A DNA stretch of 25,420 nt from an uncultured Agathobacter sp. (GTDB lineage: Bacteria > Bacillota > Clostridia > Lachnospirales > Lachnospiraceae): positions 1 to 25,420 of the forward strand of contig CAKRDT010000028.1 in the NCBI GenBank assembly GCA_934316545.1, in the 5' to 3' direction. Position numbers and translations under genes: made by a program. This document shows positions 14,936-23,566 of this stretch, piece after piece; position 1 is the stretch's first letter, and every line of letters begins with the position of its first letter. Below the pieces are notes generated by a model. The model saw only the letters and a program-made list of their open reading frames with translations, was not told where the DNA came from and did not search any database.

Positions 14936-15949
14936 ATGACAATTCGAGAACAGATTGAGCAGATGGAAAACGAGATGCTCAGTCCCTTTGCCTGTCACAG
15001 TGTGAACACGAAAGGCAGGGACAGGGAGGAAGCACAATGCGATATCCGACCGGTTTTTCAAAGAGACCGTGACCGTATCTTACATAGTAAATCCTTTCGA
15101 AGACTGAAAAATAAGACGCAGGTGTTTCTGACACCGATGGGCGATCATTACCGGACAAGAATGTCCCATACATTGGAAGTGTCACAGAATGCGCGGACGA
15201 TTGCGAAGGCTCTTCGTATGAATGAGGATCTGGTGGAGGCAATCGCTTTGGGACATGATCTGGGGCATACGCCTTTTGGCCATGCCGGTGAGTTTATTTT
15301 AGACCAGATCTATGAGGGCGGATTCAAGCACAATGAGCAGAGTGTCCGTATCGTGGAGAAGCTGGAAAAGGATGGAGCAGGACTGAATCTGACGTGGGAG
15401 GTGCGCGACGGTATCTTAAATCACCAGACCAAGACGATCCCGCATACGTTAGAGGGAAAGATCGTTCGTCTGTCGGATAAAATCGCCTACGTGAACTCGG
15501 ATATTGATGATGCAATCCGTGCACAGATTTTAAGTGAGGAGGACATACCGCTTGAACTTCGTAAGACGCTTGGTTTTGATACGAGAACGCGTCTGGATCA
15601 TCTGATTCATGATATCATTATTCATAGTATGGGTAAGGACGACATCATTATGTCGGATGAGATTGCAGAAGCACTTCGGGATCTGCGCCTTTTCATGTTT
15701 GACAATGTATATAAGAATCCGGTTGCCAAGGGAGAGGAAGTCAAGGCAAAGACGATGCTTAAGCAGATGTTTTACTTTTATATGGAGCATATTGAGCAGC
15801 TCCCGGCAAAGTTTCTTGAGATGCTTGACGAGGGTGAGGATCGCGGACGTATTGTTTGTGATTATATCTCCGGAATGACGGATCAGTATGCAATCACGAA
15901 ATTCAAGGAAAATTTCATGCCACAAGCATGGCAGGTGGATGGATATTAA
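14936..15949 (+). CDS. dgt: dNTP triphosphohydrolase, dGTPase family (HD superfamily)
   Basis: Predicted metal-dependent hydrolase releasing triphosphate from dGTP or other dNTPs, tuning nucleotide pools. I chose ATG 14936 over an in-frame TTG 21 bases upstream because AAAGGGG sits five bases before the ATG; this gives 337 residues. The HD-domain ligands are visible: H78 in TRMSHTLE, H107-D108 in GHDLGHTPFGH and D171 in RLSDKIAYVN. FRRLKNKTQVF (54-64) is the conserved N-terminal family motif. The protein is of the shorter type common in Gram-positives. It stands 19 bp before dnaG, and dgt-dnaG-rpoD is a recurrent clostridial arrangement, tying dNTP supply to replication priming. No clear promoter was found in the 126 bp between the repeat at 14809 and the start. 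Confidence 0.93.
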   Translation: MTIREQIEQMENEMLSPFACHSVNTKGRDREEAQCDIRPVFQRDRDRILHSKSFRRLKNKTQVFLTPMGDHYRTRMSHTLEVSQNARTIAKALRMNEDLVEAIALGHDLGHTPFGHAGEFILDQIYEGGFKHNEQSVRIVEKLEKDGAGLNLTWEVRDGILNHQTKTIPHTLEGKIVRLSDKIAYVNSDIDDAIRAQILSEEDIPLELRKTLGFDTRTRLDHLIHDIIIHSMGKDDIIMSDEIAEALRDLRLFMFDNVYKNPVAKGEEVKAKTMLKQMFYFYMEHIEQLPAKFLEMLDEGEDRGRIVCDYISGMTDQYAITKFKENFMPQAWQVDGY

Positions 15950-15968
15950 ATGGAACTAAGGTGATCAT

Positions 15969-17750
15969 ATGCCATATTATTCAGATGAACTGATTGAGGA
16001 AGTACGCTCACGCAACGACATTGTGGATGTTATCGGTGGTTACGTGCGTCTCCAGAAGAAGGGAAGCACGTATTTTGGACTCTGCCCGTTTCACAATGAG
16101 AAGACGGGATCGTTTTCTGTTTCTCCGGGAAAGCAGATGTATTATTGTTTTGGCTGCGGCGCGGGAGGCAATGTGTTTACCTTCCTGATGCAGTATGAGA
16201 ATTTTACGTTTGGTGAGGCGATGCAGCAGCTTGCGGACCGCGTCGGAATTGAGCTTCCGCAGCAGGAGATGACTTCTGTGCAGAAGCGGGAGGCGGACAA
16301 ACGTGCAAGACTGTTGGAGATCAACAAAGAAGCTGCTATGTATTTTTACAAGCTGCTTCGCAGTCCGCGCGGCACAAAAGCGTACCAGTATTTTAAGAAG
16401 AGAGAACTGTCCGATGAGACGATGGTTAAATTCGGACTCGGGTATTCGGACCAATACAGTGATGATCTCTATCGTTACCTAAGAAGTAAGGGGTACGATG
16501 ATCAGATATTAAAAGAGACCGGACTTGTCACCATCGATGAGGTGCGGGGCGGTCATGACAAGTTCTGGAACCGTGCAATGTTTCCAATCATGGATGTGCA
16601 CAACCGTGTGATCGGTTTCGGAGGGCGTGTCATGGGGGAGGGAGAGCCGAAGTACTTAAATTCCCCGGAAACAAAGATTTTTGACAAAAGCCGTAATCTT
16701 TACGGCCTGAATATCGCAAGGAGTACGAGAAAGAATCAGCTCCTTTTGTGTGAGGGATACATGGATGTGATTGCGCTGCATCAGGCAGGCTTTGACAATG
16801 CGGTTGCGTCGCTGGGCACGGCACTTACAAGCGGACATGCAAATCTGCTCAAGCGATACACCAAGGAAGTGTATCTGACCTATGACAGTGATGGTGCGGG
16901 CGTGAAAGCAGCGCTGCGTGCAATCCCGATTCTCAAAGAAGTGGGGATCGTTACGAAAGTCATTAATATGCGGCCTTACAAGGATCCGGATGAATTCATT
17001 AAGGCGCTCGGCGCCGGGGAATACCAAAAAAGGATTGATGAAGCGGAGAACAGTTTCCTGTTTGAGATCCGAATTATGGAAAACCAGCATGATATGAACG
17101 ATCCGGAGTCCAAGACGGCATTTTATAATGAAGTGGCCAAGAAACTTCTTGGTTTTACGGAGGAGCTGGAGCGCAATAATTATATTGAAGCTGTGGCTGA
17201 TAAATACCAGATTGGTTTTGATAACTTAAGAAAACTTGTGAACCAATTGGCGATGAAGGATGGTCTTGCAAGAGAGCATAAGCCACTGAAGACGGGAGTC
17301 CATGAGAACAAGAAGAAGGAAGATGGAATGAAGCAGTCGCAGAAGCTGCTTCTGACATGGCTCATTGAGGATCCGCGTCTGTTTGGCAAAGTAGAGAAGC
17401 TGATTACAGCGGACGATTTTACGGAAGAGTTGTATCATCGTGTGGCGAAGGAACTTTTTGCGCAGTACGACCGCGATAAGAAGGTGAACCCGGCGCAGAT
17501 CATCAGCCTTTTCCCAGAGGAAGAGGAACAAAAAGAAATCGCGGGATTGTTTAATGCCAGAATCCATGAAGTTGAGACAAAAAATGACATGGAGAAGGCG
17601 CTCAAAGAGACGATCATCCGCATCAAGCAGAATAGTATCGACTACCGGACGAAGCATGCCGATCCGACGGATCTGAATGCACTCATGAAGGTGGTTGAGG
17701 ACAAACGGTCATTGGAGAAGCTTGAAAGATTGCATATTTCCATTGATTAA
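15969..17750 (+). CDS. dnaG: DNA primase DnaG
   Basis: Synthesises RNA primers for lagging-strand DNA synthesis at the fork, together with the replicative helicase. The 593-residue length is normal for the family. The CHC2 zinc finger is complete (C39, H42, C60, C63; [13 protein letters not shown] then [11 protein letters not shown]). The central catalytic core includes the RNA-polymerase basic segment ([16 protein letters not shown]). The Toprim acidic residues are E262 in CEGYMDV and D306/D308 in YDSDGAG. The C-terminal helicase-binding region, about 440-593, is divergent as usual. AAGGTGAT precedes the ATG closely. It lies between dgt (19 bp) and rpoD (37 bp) without visible terminators, so one operon is likely. 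Confidence 0.97.
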   Translation: MPYYSDELIEEVRSRNDIVDVIGGYVRLQKKGSTYFGLCPFHNEKTGSFSVSPGKQMYYCFGCGAGGNVFTFLMQYENFTFGEAMQQLADRVGIELPQQEMTSVQKREADKRARLLEINKEAAMYFYKLLRSPRGTKAYQYFKKRELSDETMVKFGLGYSDQYSDDLYRYLRSKGYDDQILKETGLVTIDEVRGGHDKFWNRAMFPIMDVHNRVIGFGGRVMGEGEPKYLNSPETKIFDKSRNLYGLNIARSTRKNQLLLCEGYMDVIALHQAGFDNAVASLGTALTSGHANLLKRYTKEVYLTYDSDGAGVKAALRAIPILKEVGIVTKVINMRPYKDPDEFIKALGAGEYQKRIDEAENSFLFEIRIMENQHDMNDPESKTAFYNEVAKKLLGFTEELERNNYIEAVADKYQIGFDNLRKLVNQLAMKDGLAREHKPLKTGVHENKKKEDGMKQSQKLLLTWLIEDPRLFGKVEKLITADDFTEELYHRVAKELFAQYDRDKKVNPAQIISLFPEEEEQKEIAGLFNARIHEVETKNDMEKALKETIIRIKQNSIDYRTKHADPTDLNALMKVVEDKRSLEKLERLHISID

Positions 17751-17787
17751 GGACAAAATAGAAAGTAACCTGAGAGGACGAAGCGAC

Positions 17788-19047
17788 ATGGCAAAGAAAA
17801 AAGAAGAGAATGCAGCAGCAGTAGAAACAGAAGAGATGAAGGCAAAATTCCGCGAAAAACTTGCGGAGCTTCTCGAACTTGGTAAAAAGAAGCGTAATAT
17901 CTTAGAGTATCAGGAGATCAGTGATCATTTCAAGGATATGAATCTGGATGTGGAACAGTTAGAGTCTGTTCTGGATTTTTTAGAGCACAACAATGTGGAT
18001 GTCCTGCGTATCAGTGAGGATGACGATGACGATGAAATCATTCTGGATGACGATGACGAAGTAGAAGTTGAGAAAATTGATTTGTCAGTTCCGGATGGTG
18101 TCAGTGTTGAGGATCCGGTACGTATGTACTTAAAAGAAATCGGTAAGGTTCCGCTTCTTAGTGCGGAAGAAGAAATTGAACTCGCCAAGAAGATGGAGGC
18201 AGGTGCGGTTGCCGAGGAGAAAATCTCACTTCTTAAGACTCGTATGGAAGAGAGCGAAGATGATGCCGAGAAGGATGAAATCAAGGCAGAGATCAAAGAG
18301 TTACAGAAGGAAGTTGATTGGGGCGATGATGCAAAGAAACGTCTTGCAGAGGCAAACTTACGACTGGTTGTAAGTATTGCGAAAAGATACGTGGGACGCG
18401 GAATGCTTTTCCTCGACCTGATCCAGGAAGGAAACCTTGGTCTGATCAAGGCGGTTGAAAAATTTGACTACCGCAAAGGCTATAAGTTCTCGACTTATGC
18501 AACCTGGTGGATCCGTCAGGCTATCACCCGTGCGATTGCCGATCAGGCGAGAACCATCCGTATTCCGGTGCATATGGTTGAGACCATCAACAAGCTGATC
18601 CGCGTCAGCCGACAGCTTCTTCAGGAGCTTGGAAGAGAGCCGTCTCCGGAGGAGATTGCAGCAGAGATGAATATGCCGGTGGAACGTGTGCGTGAGATCC
18701 TTAAAATTTCTCAGGAACCGGTATCTCTTGAAACTCCGATTGGTGAGGAGGAAGATTCCCACCTTGGAGATTTCATCAAGGATGACAATGTGCCGGTTCC
18801 GGCCGATGCCGCAGCTTTTACACTGTTAAAGGAGCAGCTGGAGGAAGTGCTTGGAACTCTGACCGAACGTGAGCAGAAGGTTCTGACGCTTCGTTTCGGA
18901 CTCGAGGATGGACGTGCGAGAACTCTTGAGGAAGTAGGAAAGGAATTTAACGTTACGCGTGAGCGTATTCGTCAGATCGAGGCCAAAGCCCTTCGCAAGC
19001 TTCGTCATCCAAGCAGAAGCCGCAAGCTGAAGGATTACTTAGAGTAA
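17788..19047 (+). CDS. rpoD: Primary sigma factor RpoD/SigA
   Basis: Housekeeping sigma-70 factor recognising TTGACA/TATAAT promoters such as those seen in this window. I place the start at ATG 17788 ([15 protein letters not shown] about nine bases upstream). The frame is open 31 codons further into dnaG, but that extension has no ribosome binding site and no family similarity. Of 419 residues, region 1.1 is about 15-70, followed by an acidic stretch (76-95, [16 protein letters not shown]). Region 1.2 is 107-140 ([16 protein letters not shown]), region 2 about 180-250 ([15 protein letters not shown] for -10 melting), region 3 about 255-335, and region 4 about 350-419 ([20 protein letters not shown] for the -35). 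The trmK start follows one base after the stop. Confidence 0.97.
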   Translation: MAKKKEENAAAVETEEMKAKFREKLAELLELGKKKRNILEYQEISDHFKDMNLDVEQLESVLDFLEHNNVDVLRISEDDDDDEIILDDDDEVEVEKIDLSVPDGVSVEDPVRMYLKEIGKVPLLSAEEEIELAKKMEAGAVAEEKISLLKTRMEESEDDAEKDEIKAEIKELQKEVDWGDDAKKRLAEANLRLVVSIAKRYVGRGMLFLDLIQEGNLGLIKAVEKFDYRKGYKFSTYATWWIRQAITRAIADQARTIRIPVHMVETINKLIRVSRQLLQELGREPSPEEIAAEMNMPVERVREILKISQEPVSLETPIGEEEDSHLGDFIKDDNVPVPADAAAFTLLKEQLEEVLGTLTEREQKVLTLRFGLEDGRARTLEEVGKEFNVTRERIRQIEAKALRKLRHPSRSRKLKDYLE

Positions 19048-19048
19048 G

Positions 19049-19792
19049 ATGATAAAACTATCCAAGCGAATGAAGGCTGTGGCAGGTATGGTGACAACCG
19101 GAGGCGTGCTCGCGGATATCGGAACCGATCATGGATATATTCCGATTGCTTTGGTTCAGAGACAAAAGATTACCGGTGCGATTGCCATGGACATCAATAA
19201 AGGACCGCTTGCCCGCGCACAGGAGAACATTGCATCTGCCCGGTTGGGAGACTACATACAGACCAGACTGTCCGATGGTGTGGCAGCGTTGGGAGAAGGA
19301 GAGGCAGATTCCATCCTGATCGCGGGTATGGGTGGAGAACTTGTGATACACATCCTATCAGAAGGGGAAAAGGTGTGTAAAGCAGCAAGTGAGCTGATTC
19401 TGCAGCCGCAGTCCGACATTCGTAAAGTAAGAGAATATTTAAGATTACATCACTATAAGATTGTGGATGAAGACATGATCTGCGAGGATGGTAAATATTA
19501 TCCGATGATGCGTGTGGTTCATGTAGAATCTGACGATGCATGGATGAAAATGAATGAGCAGACGAAAGCGGCCTGTGATATTTACGGACCTCTTCTTCTG
19601 CGCAATGGCAATCCGGTGCTTCGGCGCTTCCTGGTAAGGCAGCACCGTCAGCTTACACAGATTCTGCAAAGGCTTCAGGCGCAGACCATGTCCGAAAAGA
19701 TTGAAAGACGTATTGCGGAAGTGTCGGAGGAACTTCAATACAATGAATCCGCATATACCATATTGGGGGCAATTAAGAATGCAGGAATATAA
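19049..19792 (+). CDS. trmK: tRNA (adenine-22-N1)-methyltransferase TrmK
   Basis: SAM-dependent enzyme forming m1A at position 22 in the D loop of bacterial tRNAs. The 247-residue protein matches the family length. Visible motifs are the SAM-binding LADIGTDHGYIPI (21-33), AMDINKGPL (46-54) and IAGMGGELV (91-99). The C-terminal part is a helical coiled-coil-like domain (RRFLVRQHRQLTQIL). The start lies one base after the rpoD stop, with only a weak ribosome binding site, so it probably depends on translational coupling. Its 3' end overlaps the next gene by 14 bp. In Bacillus-type genomes a Nif3/YqfO gene usually follows trmK; here a nucleoside kinase follows instead. Confidence 0.93.
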   Translation: MIKLSKRMKAVAGMVTTGGVLADIGTDHGYIPIALVQRQKITGAIAMDINKGPLARAQENIASARLGDYIQTRLSDGVAALGEGEADSILIAGMGGELVIHILSEGEKVCKAASELILQPQSDIRKVREYLRLHHYKIVDEDMICEDGKYYPMMRVVHVESDDAWMKMNEQTKAACDIYGPLLLRNGNPVLRRFLVRQHRQLTQILQRLQAQTMSEKIERRIAEVSEELQYNESAYTILGAIKNAGI

Positions 19793-21443
19793 TGTAGTCG
19801 TTGAGACAACGCCTGGGTTATTCGAAGAGGTGCTTGTCACAGATGATATGACGTTACAGCAGTTGGCGGAGGAGAGTCAGGACAATTATAAGGATCGTAT
19901 CGTTCTGGCCAATGTCAATGGACGCCTGAGAGAACTGAATAAGAACGTGGCAGAGGGCTCAACCGTTTCCTTCCTTACCATGACGGAACGTGACGGAAAG
20001 AGAACCTATCGCCGCAGTGTGACGCTTCTTTTGCAGAAAGCGGTACAAAATCTCTGGGGAGAAGGCAAGCATGTCCGTGTGTTTTATTCGCTTGGAGAGG
20101 GGTATTACTGCGAGCTGCAGGATGATGCAATCAACGAAGATAAGCTTAAGGCAATCAAAGCAGAGATGCAGCGTCTTGTCGATGCGGATATCCCCATCGA
20201 GAAGAACAGTGTGAAGACCGAAGCTGCGGAGCATCGTTTTCGCGACCGGGGCATGAAGGACAAGGAGAGGCTGCTTCATTATCGCCGCAGTTCGCGTGTG
20301 AATCTGTATGTGCTGGATGGATTGGAAGATTATTTTTACGGCTATATGGTTCCGTCTACCGGTTATCTTGGGATCTTTGATCTGCAGCTGTATGAGGAGG
20401 GCTTTGTACTGTTATTCCCAAACAAGGACGGAAGTAAAGTGGAGCCGCTTAAGACTTCCAACAAATTATATCATACGTTAAAGCAGTCGCGGGAATGGAG
20501 CCGCATGCTTGGTGTGGGAACAATCGGCGCATTGAATGATGCAATCGCTTCCGGTAAAGGCGGACAGATTGTGCTGCTTCAGGAAGCGCTTATGGAGGAG
20601 CGGATCGGAGCACTTGCGGCACAGATCGCGGAGAGAGGCAATGTGAAGTTTGTCATGATCGCGGGACCGTCATCCTCCGGCAAGACAACATTTTCGAACC
20701 GATTATCCATACAGCTTCTCGCAAAAGGCCTAAAGCCGCATCCGGTCGGGCTTGACGATTATTATCTGGATCGTCGTCTGTGTCCGAGGGATGAAGACGG
20801 CAACCTTGACTTTGAGAGTCTGGATGCTCTGGATGTCGAACAGTTCAACGAGGATATGACAAGGCTTCTGAATGGGGAAGCGGTCGATATGCCTTCGTTT
20901 AACTTCAAGACAGGACAACGGGAATACCGTGGTAATGTTTTGCAGCTTGGCGAAGATGATATTCTTGTCATCGAGGGAATTCATGGATTGAATGATAAAC
21001 TGTCCCGTACGCTTCCGGCTGCAAGTAAGTTTAAAGTTTATATTTCGGCGCTGACACAGCTGAATATCGATGAACACAATCCTCTTCCGACAACGGACTG
21101 CCGTCTTCTTCGCCGCATTGTGCGGGATGCAAGAACACGTGGCACGACTGCGCAGGAGACGATTGCGATGTGGAGTTCCGTGCGCCGCGGGGAGGAAAAG
21201 AATATTTTCCCTTATCAGGACAGCGCGGATGTGATGTTCAATTCCGCTTTGTTGTATGAACCGGCGGTGCTTAAAGTATATGCGGAGCCGCTTTTGTTCC
21301 AGATTCCGCGCGAGAGCGACGAATATTTTGAGGCAAAGAGGCTTCTTAAGCTTCTTGATTATTTTCTTCCGCTTCCGACCGAAGGAATCATGCAGAGCTC
21401 TCTCGTAAGGGAGTTTGTTGGAGGAAGCTGTTTTCATGTATAA
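19779..21443 (+). CDS. Uridine/nucleoside kinase fused to TGS- and ThrRS-editing-like domains
   Basis: Predicted nucleoside kinase of the uridine kinase/PRK P-loop family with a threonyl-tRNA-synthetase-like N-terminus. I chose ATG 19779 (MQEYNVVVET, GGGGG about nine bases upstream), giving 554 residues. An upstream ATG in the same frame lies deep in trmK. About 1-68 are TGS-like, 70-220 resemble the ThrRS/AlaRS second additional (editing) domain, and 285-500 form the kinase. Walker A is GPSSSGKT (296-303); FNFKTGQREY and LVIEGIHGLN are further kinase-family motifs. In the editing-like part the position of the usual HxxxH metal motif reads RRSVTLLLQKAV, so the zinc site looks lost and the domain may only bind. 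The kinase substrate is inferred as uridine or cytidine. The 14-bp overlap with trmK implies coupling. No convincing terminator follows before rnpB. Confidence 0.85.
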   Translation: MQEYNVVVETTPGLFEEVLVTDDMTLQQLAEESQDNYKDRIVLANVNGRLRELNKNVAEGSTVSFLTMTERDGKRTYRRSVTLLLQKAVQNLWGEGKHVRVFYSLGEGYYCELQDDAINEDKLKAIKAEMQRLVDADIPIEKNSVKTEAAEHRFRDRGMKDKERLLHYRRSSRVNLYVLDGLEDYFYGYMVPSTGYLGIFDLQLYEEGFVLLFPNKDGSKVEPLKTSNKLYHTLKQSREWSRMLGVGTIGALNDAIASGKGGQIVLLQEALMEERIGALAAQIAERGNVKFVMIAGPSSSGKTTFSNRLSIQLLAKGLKPHPVGLDDYYLDRRLCPRDEDGNLDFESLDALDVEQFNEDMTRLLNGEAVDMPSFNFKTGQREYRGNVLQLGEDDILVIEGIHGLNDKLSRTLPAASKFKVYISALTQLNIDEHNPLPTTDCRLLRRIVRDARTRGTTAQETIAMWSSVRRGEEKNIFPYQDSADVMFNSALLYEPAVLKVYAEPLLFQIPRESDEYFEAKRLLKLLDYFLPLPTEGIMQSSLVREFVGGSCFHV

Positions 21444-21538
21444 AACAAGAGTGCTTATTTGAGGATTCCGATGAATCAGACATCTTGATTCGCATGTCTG
21501 TATGAGCGAATTGTGATGTCTTGTTTGTGGGAGAATAC

Positions 21539-21568
21539 TTTACAAATACAGAAAATATGTGATATAGT
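21539..21568 (+). promoter_or_regulatory. Sigma-A promoter of rnpB
   Basis: TTTACA (21539-21544), an 18-base spacer and TATAGT (21563-21568). The expected start about seven bases downstream coincides with the first base of RNase P stem P1 at 21576. Confidence 0.8.
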
Positions 21569-21575
21569 AAACGAT

Positions 21576-21995
21576 GCATTATGCAGGACAGGTGATCGCA
21601 GCTGCAAGTGTCGAAAGACCGCAGGTGAGGAAAGTCCGGGCTTCACAGGGCAGGATGCCGGTTAACGGCCGGTGGAGGAAACTCTAAGGAAAGTGCAACA
21701 GAAATATACCGCTACAAGGAGCACATGCCATGCAATTCCCCTTTGGGGAAGGCATGTGCGTAGGAGATATATCCTTCGGATATACCTCAGTAGTAAGGGT
21801 GGAATGGCAGTGTAAGAGACTACCGCCTCGCTGGTAACAGAGAGGGCATATGTAAACCCCATTCGAAGCAAGACCGAAACAAAGCGATGACGTGGCCCGC
21901 CAGCTTTAGGTAGGTCGCTTGAGGCGATTGGCGACAGTCGTCCTAGATAGATGATCACCCAACGACATAACCCGGCTTATCGTTCTGCGTAATGC
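21576..21995 (+). ncRNA. rnpB: RNase P RNA, class A
   Basis: Catalytic RNA of ribonuclease P, which removes 5' leaders from pre-tRNAs. The ends pair as P1: GCATTATGCAGGAC (21576-21589) with GTTCTGCGTAATGC (21982-21995). Conserved blocks appear in order: GAGGAAAGTCCGGGC near 21627 (5' half of P4), AAGTGCAACAGAAA, AGGGTGGAATGGCAG, GTAAGAGACTACCGC, CCCCATTCGAAGCAAGACC, and ACATAACCCGGCTTA (3' half of P4). The length of about 420 nt and the GTAAGAG block fit the ancestral A type rather than the Bacillus B type. It has its own promoter and terminator. Confidence 0.96.
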
Positions 21996-22012
21996 TTTGT
22001 TAAAGATCTCTC

Positions 22013-22037
22013 AACCGATGTGAATGCATCGGTTTTT
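22013..22037 (+). terminator. Terminator of rnpB
   Basis: AACCGATG (22013-22020) pairs with CATCGGTT (22027-22034) around TGAATG; the T-run extends to 22037. Confidence 0.9.
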
Positions 22038-22040
22038 CTA

Positions 22041-22067
22041 ATTCAAAGGAAATTCTCTCCTATGAAT
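22041..22067. repeat. 27-bp palindromic repeat, copy 2
   Basis: Identical to the copy at 14783-14809 at 24 of 27 positions and likewise placed right after a terminator T-run. The arms here pair less perfectly (10 of 12), suggesting decay of the palindrome. Confidence 0.78.
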
Positions 22068-22128
22068 GGTCAAAGTTTCTTTAAAAATAAACAGATTCTA
22101 AATTGTTTCTTAAAAGACTCTGCATCGC

Positions 22129-22157
22129 TTGACGCTGGCGTAGTACGAGCGTAAGAT
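22129..22157 (+). promoter_or_regulatory. Sigma-A promoter of the CIRCE-controlled operon
   Basis: TTGACG (22129-22134), a 17-base spacer and TAAGAT (22152-22157). The expected start, about 22164, falls at the edge of the CIRCE-like operator, the usual geometry for HrcA repression. Confidence 0.72.
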
Positions 22158-22164
22158 TCATATT

Positions 22165-22191
22165 GTAGCACTTGATAGGCATGAGTGCTAA
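22165..22191. promoter_or_regulatory. CIRCE-like element (HrcA heat-shock operator)
   Basis: GTAGCACTT, nine bases, then GAGTGCTAA. The CIRCE consensus is TTAGCACTC-N9-GAGTGCTAA; 16 of 18 arm positions match, the right arm is perfect and the spacing is exact. It overlaps the predicted transcription start, so bound HrcA repressor would block initiation. The downstream operon ends in a J-domain gene, which fits a heat-shock role. An 8-bp hairpin (TGCATTTC/GAAATGCA, 22203-22236) follows in the leader. Confidence 0.85.
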
Positions 22192-22257
22192 AGCAAAGTA
22201 GTTGCATTTCGCAGTACCAATCATTCGGGAAATGCATATAAGAAAGAGGCGGTTGCT

Positions 22258-22653
22258 ATGAGAGAAAAATTTTATCGATTTATGTCGGGAAGAAATGGTG
22301 TCGATGATCTGGCAAGAATGCATTCATGGGTTGTGCTGGTGCTGTTGATCCTTGGTATTTTTACAAGAATCGGACTTTTTAGCATATTGGCATTGGCACT
22401 TATGATCTATATGTATTTCCGCGTTTTTTCCCGCAATACATCCAAGCGTTATGAGGAGAATCAGAAATATCTGAATTTTAAGTATCACCGTACTGTTTCC
22501 TGGAACCGTTTTAAGAAGCGTATGGCACAGAGACGTGACTATCGCTTTTATAAGTGCCCGATGTGCAAGCAGGAAGTGAGAGTTCCAAAGGGACATGGTA
22601 AGATCGCTATTACCTGCCCGAAATGCAGAGAGGAATTTGTTCGGAGATCTTAA
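22258..22653 (+). CDS. Small two-helix membrane protein with C-terminal zinc ribbon
   Basis: First gene of the CIRCE-preceded unit. The 131-residue protein starts at ATG with AGAAAGAGG about eight bases upstream. It has a short polar N-terminus, two hydrophobic helices (about 22-37 and 40-55) joined by a tight turn, a basic aromatic linker (60-97), and a rubredoxin/zinc-ribbon knuckle pair C100-x2-C103 and C120-x2-C123 (KCPMCKQ, TCPKCRE). The ribbon would lie in the cytoplasm if both ends are inside. I cannot assign a named family or reaction. The context with a J-domain gene suggests a role in membrane or protein quality control under heat or proteotoxic stress. It is separated by 73 bp from the next gene with no terminator. 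Confidence 0.82.
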   Translation: MREKFYRFMSGRNGVDDLARMHSWVVLVLLILGIFTRIGLFSILALALMIYMYFRVFSRNTSKRYEENQKYLNFKYHRTVSWNRFKKRMAQRRDYRFYKCPMCKQEVRVPKGHGKIAITCPKCREEFVRRS

Positions 22654-22726
22654 GGATCGCGAAAGCCTTAGAAATTTGTGCGTGATAAGCCTGGATTTAG
22701 AAAACAGGTAAGCTACCGGAGGACTT

Positions 22727-23566
22727 ATGTTTGGCTACATTAATGTAAATGGCAAAGAATTATCAAAAGGAAATAAAGATATCTATCAGTCCTATTATTG
22801 TGGATTGTGCAGAAGTCTTCGGGAATTCTGTGGAGCCAAGGGACAGGCACTTCTTAATTATGATATGACATTTTTGGTGGTGCTGCTGACTGGATTGTAC
22901 GAGCCGGATACCCAATGCAATGATTTTACATGTATGATTCATCCAATCAAAAAACGCAAAGAACGTTCAAATGAAATTCAGAAGTATGCAGCACAGATGA
23001 ATGTGCTGCTTGCTTATTATAATCTGGTGGATGATTGGAAAGATGAGAAAAGTTACACAAAGAAGACCATCGCTTCGATGTTTCAAAAAGATTATCATCG
23101 TGTTGCCAGGCAGTATCCAAGGCAGGTAAAGGCAGTGGAAAATTATATTGAGAAGCTCTCTGTTTATGAACAGAATAAGGAAACAAACATAGATCTTGTA
23201 GCGGGACTTACGGGAGAAATGCTTGGAGAAATATTTGCGTGGAAGCAGGACGAGTGGTATGATGAACTGAAAACACTCGGTTTTTATCTTGGTAAATTCG
23301 TTTATCTGATGGATGCCTATGAGGATTTTAAGAAGGATGAGAAACACGATTCGTACAATCCGCTGCGCTATCTTGAGACGGAGGATGAAAAGGAATTTGA
23401 GGTGCTTTGCAGGCTGATGATGACAAGTATGCTCTCGGAATGTGCAAAGTCATTCGAACGGTTACCGATTTTGCTGCATGCAGATATTTTGCGCAACATT
23501 CTTTATTCCGGTGTCTGGTCGAAGTATGAGTATATCCAGTTAAAGAAGAAAAAGAGGAAAAAATAA
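22727..23566 (+). CDS. DUF5685-like all-helical protein with CxxC and two Asp-rich motifs
   Basis: GGAGGA lies three bases before the ATG. The 279-residue protein resembles DUF5685: it opens [12 protein letters not shown], followed by YYCGLCRSL. Cys pairs C25/C28 and C64/C69 could form a metal site. Two Asp-rich segments stand out in predicted helices: [11 protein letters not shown] (97-107; D102, D103, D106) and [17 protein letters not shown] (188-204; D196, D200, D204), the second followed by SYNPLRYL. Their spacing and context resemble the paired DxxxD motifs of squalene/phytoene-synthase-type enzymes, but no enzymatic role is established and this is inference. There is no signal peptide or membrane helix; the C-terminus is poly-Lys/Arg. 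The stop overlaps the J-domain start by one base (TAATG), indicating coupled translation. Confidence 0.8.
   Translation: MFGYINVNGKELSKGNKDIYQSYYCGLCRSLREFCGAKGQALLNYDMTFLVVLLTGLYEPDTQCNDFTCMIHPIKKRKERSNEIQKYAAQMNVLLAYYNLVDDWKDEKSYTKKTIASMFQKDYHRVARQYPRQVKAVENYIEKLSVYEQNKETNIDLVAGLTGEMLGEIFAWKQDEWYDELKTLGFYLGKFVYLMDAYEDFKKDEKHDSYNPLRYLETEDEKEFEVLCRLMMTSMLSECAKSFERLPILLHADILRNILYSGVWSKYEYIQLKKKKRKK

Noticed and set aside
17695..17787. 31-codon N-terminal extension of RpoD
   Set aside because: It overlaps the dnaG end, lacks a ribosome binding site and has no similarity to sigma factors.
19701..19778. Upstream ATG start for the nucleoside kinase
   Set aside because: It would add 26 residues translated from within trmK with no family match; ATG 19779 opens the TGS-like domain directly.
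20730..21437. 235-codon minus-strand frame
   Set aside because: Antisense to the kinase domain with its intact Walker A motif; rich in Arg, His and Ile with no domain signs.
21662..21958. Minus-strand frame inside rnpB
   Set aside because: Fully within the RNase P RNA, whose conserved blocks and P1 pairing explain the sequence.
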